From Ignavibacteriota bacterium (lineage in GTDB: Bacteria; Bacteroidota; Ignavibacteria; Tepidaquicellales; Tepidaquicellaceae), in NCBI GenBank assembly GCA_003158365.1, contig PMIW01000127.1:302-11946 (forward strand): 11,645 nt of DNA, read 5' to 3'. This document shows, in pieces, positions 1-5,937 of the stretch. Positions within the stretch are counted from its first letter, which is position 1. Each line of letters starts with the position of its first letter. The notes beneath the pieces are model-generated. The model was not told the DNA's origin and made no database searches. It saw only the letters and a list, made by a program, of their open reading frames with translations. A program made the position numbers and the translations under genes.

Positions 1-11
1 AAGAACGTGGA

Positions 12-39
12 AGTTAGGAGTTAGGAGTTAAGAGTTAGA
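12..39. repeat. Heptanucleotide tandem repeat, (AGTTAGG)x4
   Basis: Four consecutive 7-base units start at 12, 19, 26 and 33: AGTTAGG, AGTTAGG, AGTTAAG and AGTTAGA. The first two are perfect and the last two each differ by one base. The array is non-coding and lies beyond the 3' end of the leftward operon. It resembles the heptanucleotide short tandem repeats known from intergenic DNA of filamentous cyanobacteria; that is a resemblance in style and not evidence of shared origin. Confidence 0.8.
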
Positions 40-57
40 AGAACTTGAAAGCTTTTC

Positions 58-78
58 ATTCAAAATTCATAATTCAGA
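58..78. repeat. Second heptanucleotide array, (ATTCANA)x3
   Basis: Three 7-base units start at 58, 65 and 72: ATTCAAA, ATTCATA and ATTCAGA. They are followed by a degenerate fourth unit, ATTTTTT. The array lies 18 bases right of the AGTTAGG array and has the same period but an unrelated unit. It is non-coding. The rest of the 1-123 gap is AT-rich, and I see no convincing stem-loop terminator for the leftward operon in it. Confidence 0.6.
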
Positions 79-123
79 ATTTTTTACAAACTAATAGTCT
101 TTATAAATGCTAATATTAATAAT

Positions 124-966
124 TTAGAAACGTTTTAATTGATTCGATATGAAAGTCCATTCAGGAGTTTCTAAAATTTCTCCGATATTAGAAGAATACC
201 ATGGCGAGAGGTCAGTGTTCATCGGGTTTTTCAGAATCTGGATATCCTGAGCAGGTATATAACTCTGGGCAAGCAGGAAAATCTTTTCGCCGGTTTTTTC
301 ATTTTCAGCCATATCTACTATAATAACTGCGTGACCGGGAGAGCCGCCTTTAATAAATACATCCCCTATTTTTATTTCGGATATATCGATGGAATTAAGT
401 TCTTTTGATAGCGATAGAGTTCCCGCATAAGTAAAAACAATATCAAGGTATTCGCGGAAGTCTTCATAGGAATTTGATTCACCTGCTTTCTTTATCCAGC
501 TTACATTATTGCCTTTTACAGTGATGCGGTATCCTTCTCTCCATTTTGAATACTTTGCTTTGAATCCGTTTGTGAAGTTAAAATGAATGTCGTCGAAACG
601 GTTTTGTGAATAGAGGTATTCGGCACGAAGTCTAATCACGGCATCGGCGCATTGCTGGAGATCTTTATTCCCTACATCTATGTCCACAACTGCAACATAG
701 ACATCCTTGTTTGCTTTTATAGTACCGTCGAAGTTTTTAACAAGCGTTCCTTCGGGTTTCAGTTTCAGATTCTGCAGATAATCTCCGAAAGAATTTTTTT
801 CGGAAATAATTCTTTTATATCCATCAGGTAAATTAAATCGCGACTTTATTATATTCTTGGATGAATCAAAATTTATAGGAACAGAATTTTTTACTGTAGC
901 CTTTCCGCAAGAAAAAGAGGAGAAAATAAATACAAGAATTATAAACGAGTATATTGTTTTTAGCAT
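124..966 (-). CDS. DUF4846-family lipoprotein
   Basis: This 280-residue exported protein has a short hydrophobic N-terminus and a lipobox-like FSSFSC, predicting lipid attachment at Cys20 and an envelope location. The body matches what I recall of the DUF4846 family: DVYVAVVDIDVGNKDLQQC (88-106), ADAVIRLRAEYLY, a YRITVKG strand near 146, the helix REYLDIVFTYAGTL (171-183), GDVFIKGGSPGHAVIIVD (201-218) and a C-terminal PEWTF. The function of the family is not established. The PGHAVI segment looks like the histidine strand of NlpC/P60- or LRAT-type Cys/His hydrolases, and Cys106 with His212 could be a catalytic pair; that is inference only. The ATG lies 4 bases after the stop of the upstream gene, so the gene is probably the last of a three-gene leftward operon. 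No clear Shine-Dalgarno is seen. The family call is fairly secure and the activity unknown. Confidence 0.8.
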   Translation of the reverse strand: MLKTIYSFIILVFIFSSFSCGKATVKNSVPINFDSSKNIIKSRFNLPDGYKRIISEKNSFGDYLQNLKLKPEGTLVKNFDGTIKANKDVYVAVVDIDVGNKDLQQCADAVIRLRAEYLYSQNRFDDIHFNFTNGFKAKYSKWREGYRITVKGNNVSWIKKAGESNSYEDFREYLDIVFTYAGTLSLSKELNSIDISEIKIGDVFIKGGSPGHAVIIVDMAENEKTGEKIFLLAQSYIPAQDIQILKNPMNTDLSPWYSSNIGEILETPEWTFISNQLKRF

Positions 967-970
967 AAAA

Positions 971-1873
971 TTATTTAATCATTAGCATTTTTTTAGTTTC
1001 AGTAAATTCTCCTGATGTTAATTTATAGAAGTACACACCGGAAGGCAGATTACTTCCGTCGAATGACCTTTCATATTCGCCTGCATTTAGTTTTTCATTA
1101 ACCAGAGTTGAAATTTCTTTTCCAAGCATATCAAATACTTTTAAAATGACATTACTATTTTTAGGAATGCTGAATTTAATGTTGGTAGCCGGATTAAAAG
1201 GATTCGGGTAGTTTTGAGAAAGTTTAAATTCTATCGGTAAAATCCCCGATATTTGACTTACGTTAGATAATATAGTATCCCCGTAGACAACACCGTTTAT
1301 TTTACATCCTTTCATAAAAATCATATAAGTAATAACAGGTTCTCCGCCTGTATAACTGACTTTTCCAAATCCCTTTGCATATACTAAATCTTCGAAGGTC
1401 AGACCATCGTGATGATAAGATTTAGTTTTTACTGTTTGACCGAAGTATGTTCCGTTTATTGTATCGGTACAAGTTCTTAAATTCATTGCATTGTAAATAC
1501 ATCCGTCACAATGATTACTTTTCTTAGATGCAAGGCTGTCTATAATTTTGTCGTTAGCATACGGCAGGCATCCGTTTCCCGGCGAATAGACCAGAAGATT
1601 TCCATTAGTGGAATCATACCTGAACCAACCGACTAAAAATTCCGCAATATGATTAGCTGAACGCATAACTTTGAAATATTTATGATTATTTGCATTTGTA
1701 TCTTTTGTAACACTTAATTTGAAAACAGATGTCGAAGGCGGTGAATATTCCTCGTCAATATAAACAAAAAAATTACCTACGGAAAGAGGATAATAGTCAG
1801 CAAATTGAACTACCTGAGATTTAAGTTCGACTGTTGTGAAAATGATGAATAAAAATATAATTATTTTTTTCAT
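971..1873 (-). CDS. Secreted protein with T9SS type A sorting domain
   Basis: This 300-residue protein starts with an uncleaved-length signal peptide (MKKIIIFLFIIFTTVELKSQ, cleavage likely around residues 19-20). The mature body (about 21-210) is not recognised. It is rich in Tyr, Asn and Gly, and holds a Cys cluster (Cys122, Cys125, Cys135, in HCDGC and RTC) plus Cys102 and Cys190, which may form disulfides. Residues 220-300 are a full type A sorting module: QNYPNPFNPATNIKFSIP, KVFDMLGKE, LNAGEYE, SNLPSGVYFYKL and the terminal MLMIK. Such modules direct export through the type IX system and are normally removed when cargo is attached at the surface or released. The gene is in the middle of the leftward operon, 10 bases after the stop of the propeller gene and 4 bases before the DUF4846 gene. 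The start ATG follows an A/T-only leader without Shine-Dalgarno. Confidence 0.85.
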   Translation of the reverse strand: MKKIIIFLFIIFTTVELKSQVVQFADYYPLSVGNFFVYIDEEYSPPSTSVFKLSVTKDTNANNHKYFKVMRSANHIAEFLVGWFRYDSTNGNLLVYSPGNGCLPYANDKIIDSLASKKSNHCDGCIYNAMNLRTCTDTINGTYFGQTVKTKSYHHDGLTFEDLVYAKGFGKVSYTGGEPVITYMIFMKGCKINGVVYGDTILSNVSQISGILPIEFKLSQNYPNPFNPATNIKFSIPKNSNVILKVFDMLGKEISTLVNEKLNAGEYERSFDGSNLPSGVYFYKLTSGEFTETKKMLMIK

Positions 1874-1883
1874 ATAAATAAAA

Positions 1884-3248
1884 TTATTTTATTAAAAGCA
1901 TTTTTTTAATTTCTGTAAAATCTCCTGTTGTTAATTTATAGAAATACACACCAGAAGGCAGATTACTTCCGTCGAATGCTGCTTCATATTCTCCGGCATT
2001 TAGTTTTTCATTTGCGAGAGTTGCAACTTCACGCCCGAGTAAATCATAAACTCTTAAATTTACAAAGCTGCTTTTTTGAATTTGATATCTGATATTTGTA
2101 GCCGGATTAAACGGGTTTGGGTAGTTTTGGAACAATTTATAACTGCACGGAATTTCTTCCTGTATTTTGCTTATTGCAGTTACTCCTCCGTTCGTAGTTT
2201 TATAAATTTTTGTTCCGCCAACAGCATATCCCGTAAGTGAATTGACAAAATAGACAGAGCTTATATATTCACTTATTGCTGTTTTTCTTTGCTTTTGAAA
2301 AGTCTGACCCCCGTCAGTTGTCCTTGCAATTGTCGTTGAATCAACATTAGACCAATAACCACAAATCCAACCGGTTGATGCATTTATAAAATACAGAGAA
2401 CCGTATGTAATTGAATTTGGTGTGAAAGTAACTGACCAATTCAAACCACCGTTTGTTGTTTTAAAAAATTTTGCATTACCGGATGATGTATTATATTCGG
2501 ATATTCCGAATCCGGTATTTTGATTAATAAACTGGATCTTATCTATTAAACTTGCACTAACAGAATCTTTATATTGCAAAATCCAATTTGTACCGGAATT
2601 TGTTGTTTTATATATAAAATCCCAATAATACGGATAAACATCATTAGCACAATAAGCAGAAGCCCATCCTGTATTATAATTAATAAAGCTCAGTGATGTA
2701 AGGCCTCCAAATGTTAAATTACTAACATTTACAAAATTAATACCACCATTAAGTGATTTACGCATTTCACCATAAGACGGGCCCGAATCATATTGATTGA
2801 AAGTAGAAAGGAAAAGAGTATCACGATTAAATAATGAAATTGAAGAGTAATATGTATTATAGTCGCTCGGAACGGATTCTAAAAGAAGCCAATCCTGCCC
2901 CTGATTTGTTGTTTTTAAAAAAAGTTTACGGTAATGATAATAAGAATTAACGTCATAAATAGTTCCGGCGGCATATCCTGTAAAGGAATCCGCAAATCGA
3001 ACAAAATTTAAAACTAATTTTTGATTATTGTATGCAGTTGTAATTGCCCAGTTCAACCCTCCGTTTGTTGTTTTAATAACAACTGCAGAGTCCCCGACAC
3101 ACCATCCTGTATTTTCATTTACAAAATAAACATCAGAAAAATTTCTAGTAGAACCAGTATTTAATTGATACCATCCGGACTGCGATAATGAGTAATTAGT
3201 AATGAAAAACGAGAAATAAAAAAAGAAAAACAAAAATATCTTTCTCAC
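1884..3248 (-). CDS. Ycf48-like seven-bladed beta-propeller with T9SS sorting domain
   Basis: This 454-residue secreted protein has an N-terminal hydrophobic segment (about 4-22) as signal peptide, then a run of BNR/Asp-box-like repeats. The repeat signature KTTNGGxNW occurs at residues 59-67, 112-120, 164-172 (KSLNGGINF), 214-222, 263-271, 309-317 (RTTDGGQTF) and 350-355 (truncated). Seven copies 41-53 residues apart indicate a seven-bladed propeller. Each is preceded by an F(I/V)N..TG(W/F/Y) strand, as in Ycf48/photosystem II stability factor-like proteins. Residues 374-454 form a type A T9SS sorting module. A photosynthetic role is not implied; in non-phototrophs this fold is common in surface proteins, probably for binding proteins or glycans. 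The start is GTG at 3248, supported by GGAGG five bases upstream and by an in-frame stop a few codons further up. It is the first gene of the leftward operon. Confidence 0.85.
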   Translation of the reverse strand: MRKIFLFFFFYFSFFITNYSLSQSGWYQLNTGSTRNFSDVYFVNENTGWCVGDSAVVIKTTNGGLNWAITTAYNNQKLVLNFVRFADSFTGYAAGTIYDVNSYYHYRKLFLKTTNQGQDWLLLESVPSDYNTYYSSISLFNRDTLFLSTFNQYDSGPSYGEMRKSLNGGINFVNVSNLTFGGLTSLSFINYNTGWASAYCANDVYPYYWDFIYKTTNSGTNWILQYKDSVSASLIDKIQFINQNTGFGISEYNTSSGNAKFFKTTNGGLNWSVTFTPNSITYGSLYFINASTGWICGYWSNVDSTTIARTTDGGQTFQKQRKTAISEYISSVYFVNSLTGYAVGGTKIYKTTNGGVTAISKIQEEIPCSYKLFQNYPNPFNPATNIRYQIQKSSFVNLRVYDLLGREVATLANEKLNAGEYEAAFDGSNLPSGVYFYKLTTGDFTEIKKMLLIK

Positions 3249-3253
3249 AAATT

Positions 3254-3258
3254 CCTCC
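3254..3258 (-). promoter_or_regulatory. Shine-Dalgarno GGAGG for the GTG-started propeller gene
   Basis: On the minus strand GGAGG sits five bases (AATTT) before the GTG at 3248-3246. It is among the few clear ribosome-binding sites in the window, and it decides the start because no ATG is available between the upstream in-frame stop and the signal peptide. Confidence 0.7.
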
Positions 3259-3293
3259 GCAAATAATTTATGAAAAGCTTAAAATAAATCCGA

Positions 3294-3323
3294 AAAACAT
3301 ATTATTTATGTATTTTATCCAAA
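3294..3323 (-). promoter_or_regulatory. Possible Bacteroidota-type promoter for the leftward operon
   Basis: On the minus strand TTTG (3323-3320) is followed after 18 bases by TATGTTTT (3301-3294). This approximates the -33 TTTG / -7 TAnnTTTG pattern known for Bacteroidota housekeeping promoters, with the last G missing and the spacer one base short. It would give a 5' leader of about 40 bases ahead of the GTG. The region is AT-rich, so a chance match is quite possible. Confidence 0.25.
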
Positions 3324-3443
3324 AATCATACAATAATCAATACATAATTTGAAATAGTTTTTTAATGTTATCCCAAAATATCGGAACACAAAAAACGCGA
3401 ATATTTGATTTTAAATGTTAAATGTTTAAAGAATATATTTGAA

Positions 3444-3460
3444 ATTAACATAATGTTAAT
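3444..3460. promoter_or_regulatory. 17-bp palindrome upstream of scpA, candidate operator
   Basis: ATTAACAT and ATGTTAAT form a perfect 8-bp inverted repeat around a single A (3452), 64 bases before the scpA start. The half-site core ATGTTA recurs on the plus strand at about 3365 and 3415 in the same intergenic region. Such symmetry with a short centre suits a dimeric regulator better than an RNA terminator, because there is no GC-rich stem. The region is very AT-rich, which raises the odds of chance palindromes. Confidence 0.35.
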
Positions 3461-3523
3461 AATTAAAGATTCTCTTCTATTACATTTCAATTACACTCTA
3501 ACTTTCGTATATTTTAAGTTATT

Positions 3524-4318
3524 ATGGAAAATAACGGTGATACTGTAAATACTGAGCAAAATCCCGCTCACAGGACAAGTGAATACTGGGCAAAACTATC
3601 GGAATACGAGGGTCCACTGGATATTCTTCTGCATTTTGTAAAGGAAGAAGAGCTGGATATTTACAATATTCCGATTGCAAAAATAACAAAAGATTTTCTT
3701 GATTATATTAACTACATAACTTCACTCGATATAGAAGTAGCAGGTGAATTTCTGCTGATGGCTTCGGAGCTTATGAAAATAAAAGCCAGAATGCTGATTC
3801 CCCAGATAAATGATTACGGAGAAGAGGATGAAGAAGATCCGCGCCTGACATTAATTAGGAAATTGCTCGAATACAAGAGATTTAAGGAAGCAAGTGCGGA
3901 GCTTTCCAAATACGAAGATGAAGCAAGAAAAATTTTTACACGCGGTTATTTTGACAACGATGAAAAAGAATTTGAAGTTGAATTTGAAATTGACCCGAGC
4001 CTGAAAAACATGACGATTTTTAATCTTATAAAAGGATATAGGAATGCGATTTTGAGTGTAAGAAAAGAGGTCGTTCACCCGATTGAACTTCTTAATGTTA
4101 CACCCGAATTACAGAGGGAATTTCTGCTGGAGTTCTTTAAAAATCGCTCGGAGATAGATTTCAGTGAGCTTATTGAAAAAATGGATGAAAGGATGCTGGT
4201 AATATGTACTTTTCTTTCGATGCTTCAGCTTGCGCTGGAAGGATATTTAAGCATATTCGTCGACAGGACAGACTTAACAAATTTTAAATTATCAAAAGCG
4301 GAATACGAAGTTGTTTAA
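3524..4318 (+). CDS. scpA: Segregation and condensation protein A (kleisin)
   Basis: ScpA is the kleisin subunit of bacterial SMC-ScpAB condensin. It bridges SMC heads and binds ScpB during chromosome compaction and segregation, in the cytoplasm on the nucleoid. The 264-residue product has the family's N-terminal signature YEGPLDILLHFVKEEELDIY (28-47) followed by IPIAKITKDFLDYI, then LLMASELMKIKARMLIP (77-93), which would form the helical SMC-neck-binding region. An acidic linker (YGEEDEEDP, 98-106) follows. The C-terminal winged helix includes VICTFLSMLQLALEGYLSI (226-244). The length is normal for ScpA, with about 20 poorly conserved residues before the core. The gene starts with ATG after the divergent intergenic region and overlaps scpB by 8 bases, so the two are very likely translated together. 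The identification is firm. Confidence 0.95.
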   Translation: MENNGDTVNTEQNPAHRTSEYWAKLSEYEGPLDILLHFVKEEELDIYNIPIAKITKDFLDYINYITSLDIEVAGEFLLMASELMKIKARMLIPQINDYGEEDEEDPRLTLIRKLLEYKRFKEASAELSKYEDEARKIFTRGYFDNDEKEFEVEFEIDPSLKNMTIFNLIKGYRNAILSVRKEVVHPIELLNVTPELQREFLLEFFKNRSEIDFSELIEKMDERMLVICTFLSMLQLALEGYLSIFVDRTDLTNFKLSKAEYEVV

Positions 4319-5147
4319 CGCAGGTTTGAAAAATATTGTAGCATCAATAATATTTGCTTCGCAGGAAGAGATTTCCACAAAGCAGATTAAAGAAATTCTC
4401 GACAGTTTTAAAATCGAAAGCAAGGTAGCCGAGATAGAAGAAGTTATAGCAGCATTAAATCTCGAATATCTGAATGCGGACAGTGCTTTTGAAATAATAA
4501 AGATAGCAGGCGGATACCAGTATGCAACGAGGAAAAAATTTGCTCATTTCGTAGGAAAGCTTTATACTGAAACGCAGAGAAAAAAGTTATCCCCGTCTGC
4601 AATAGAGACACTTTCCATAATAGCTTACAAGCAGCCGATAACCCGCTCTGATATTGAGTTTATCAGGGGTGTAAATGTCGATTATATTGTGAACTCGCTT
4701 TTAGAGAGGGATTTGATTACAATAAAAGGCAGGGCAGGCGGTCCGGGAAGACCTATACTTTACGGGACCACAAATAATTTCCTTAAAGTCCTCGGATTAA
4801 ATTCGCTCGAAGATTTACCGCGACTGAGAGAGATAAATGAAATACTTAAAAATGAAAAAATTGACGGCATAACCGAAGCTGATATAGATTTGTTTAATTC
4901 AGTCAACACAGAATCGAATCTGTTCAGTACGGGCACTGCCAATCCGGCAGGAGCAACATTGTATGAGACAGAAAATGTGAAAAGCGCAGAAACTGAAGAT
5001 GGTATATCCGAAAATAGTGATACGGAAAAAGAAGAATCGGAAAATACCGAAAATGAAGTAATTGAAAATAATGAAATTGAAAATGAAAATCCGGATGATG
5101 ACGGCGGGAAAAAATCTAATGAAGAGGTAAAAGAAGATGGAAAGTAA
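4311..5147 (+). CDS. scpB: Segregation and condensation protein B
   Basis: ScpB is the winged-helix subunit that dimerises and holds the ScpA linker in the SMC condensin. The core (about 6-170) carries the expected N-terminal segment LKNIVASIIFASQEEIS and the diagnostic stretch SPSAIETLSIIAYKQPITRS (94-113), then IRGVNVD (118-124), LLERDLI, GRAGGPGRPILYGTT (140-154) and the FLKVLGLNSLEDLP end. The start is probably TTG at 4311, inside the last codons of scpA; a second in-frame TTG lies at 4326. After residue 170 there is a tail of about 100 residues. Its last 60 are almost wholly Glu, Asn, Asp, Ser and Lys, and this part is absent from short ScpB proteins. It is probably disordered and its role is unknown. 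The gene overlaps rluB by 11 bases. Confidence 0.93.
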   Translation: MFNAGLKNIVASIIFASQEEISTKQIKEILDSFKIESKVAEIEEVIAALNLEYLNADSAFEIIKIAGGYQYATRKKFAHFVGKLYTETQRKKLSPSAIETLSIIAYKQPITRSDIEFIRGVNVDYIVNSLLERDLITIKGRAGGPGRPILYGTTNNFLKVLGLNSLEDLPRLREINEILKNEKIDGITEADIDLFNSVNTESNLFSTGTANPAGATLYETENVKSAETEDGISENSDTEKEESENTENEVIENNEIENENPDDDGGKKSNEEVKEDGK

Positions 5148-5853
5148 TCTTGTCAGGATAAATAAATTTATTGCGATGCACAGCGACATTGCCAGGCGGA
5201 CAGTCGATGAATTTATTTTGCAGGGAAGAGTTACAATAAACGGGGTATCAATTACACAGCCCGGATTCAAAGTTGACCCGTCAAAAGACAAGGTCAGTGT
5301 TGACGGCGAGCCTATAAAAATAAGCACAAAGAAAATCTATGTAATCCTGAACAAGCCCGTGAATATTATTTCAAGCGTCAGTGATGAAAAAAGAAGGAAA
5401 ACAGTAGTAGATATTATTAATTTAAAGGAAAGAATTTTCCCCGTAGGAAGGCTGGATTTTGATACAACGGGTTTGATTCTGCTTACTAATGACGGGGATT
5501 TCGCAAATAAAATAATGCATCCGAAATACAAGGTTGATAAGACATATATCGTGCAGATTTCAAGACCGCTTGAAGAAAGGCATAAAATCAAGCTGATGAA
5601 AGGGATTAAAATAGAAGGTATAAGAACAGGTCCGTGTGAGATTGCTTTTCCCAAGCGAAATGATTTTTCAACAGTGAGCATCACAATACACGAAGGCAGG
5701 AACAGGCAGGTGAGGAATATGTTTGAACATTACGGATACTTTGTAAGAAGCCTGCACAGAAGCTCTTATGGTCCTTTAACACTGGCAGGACTTAAATCAG
5801 GTGAGTGGAGATATTTGACTGCAAAAGAAATCTCATCACTTATCACTGAGTAG
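5137..5853 (+). CDS. rluB: RluB/RsuA-family rRNA pseudouridine synthase
   Basis: The product converts a specific uridine in ribosomal RNA to pseudouridine. It is 238 residues with an N-terminal S4 RNA-binding domain (about 5-50: RINKFIAMHSDIARRTVDEF then GRVTINGV). The catalytic domain follows, with FPVGRLDFDTTGLILLTNDG (101-120) and the catalytic aspartate at Asp107 in GRLD. The RsuA/RluB C-terminal signature is HEGRNRQVRNMFEHYGY (185-201) and LHRSSYGPL. The scpA-scpB-rluB order is conserved in many bacteria and favours RluB (23S rRNA) over RsuA or RluE, but the exact uridine cannot be told from sequence alone. The ATG overlaps the end of scpB and has a Shine-Dalgarno-like AGAGGT (5123-5128) inside scpB, so translation is probably coupled. 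The last codons and stop overlap a CACTGA direct repeat. Confidence 0.9.
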   Translation: MESNLVRINKFIAMHSDIARRTVDEFILQGRVTINGVSITQPGFKVDPSKDKVSVDGEPIKISTKKIYVILNKPVNIISSVSDEKRRKTVVDIINLKERIFPVGRLDFDTTGLILLTNDGDFANKIMHPKYKVDKTYIVQISRPLEERHKIKLMKGIKIEGIRTGPCEIAFPKRNDFSTVSITIHEGRNRQVRNMFEHYGYFVRSLHRSSYGPLTLAGLKSGEWRYLTAKEISSLITE

Positions 5854-5876
5854 CATGATTTCACTGATTACACTGA
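5844..5876 (+). repeat. CACTGA direct repeats at the rluB 3' end
   Basis: CACTGA occurs at 5844-5849, 5862-5867 and 5871-5876 across the rluB stop codon and into the 84-base gap before lysS. The segment reads like the dispersed 'ATTTCACTGATTACACTGA' intergenic repeats that I recall from several environmental bacterial genomes; that recollection is not verified here. I see no inverted repeat, so it does not look like a terminator. Confidence 0.4.
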
Positions 5877-5937
5877 GAAAGGAAAATAAATAAATAACTT
5901 GGCAACACAAAACACTTTATAACTTAATTACTAAGAT

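Noticed and set aside
46..58. TGAAA-GCT-TTTCA inverted repeat as terminator of the leftward operon
   Set aside because: The stem is only five AT-rich pairs with no adjacent T-run on the minus strand, so it is too weak to call.
3485..3513. TTTCAA-N17-TATATT as a sigma-70 promoter for scpA
   Set aside because: The -35 match is poor, the start codon would be about 10 bases downstream, and such AT-rich matches are expected by chance here.
3851..4078. Minus-strand open frame inside scpA
   Set aside because: It lies antisense to a firmly identified gene, is of low complexity (rich in Phe, Lys and Asn), and matches no motif.
4899..5327. 142-codon minus-strand frame across the scpB/rluB junction
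   Set aside because: It is the complement of the acidic ScpB tail, which gives an artificial Phe/Ile-rich 'membrane' protein. Both plus-strand genes are certain.
5337..5684. 115-codon minus-strand frame inside rluB
   Set aside because: It overlaps the catalytic domain of rluB and shows no recognisable domain of its own.
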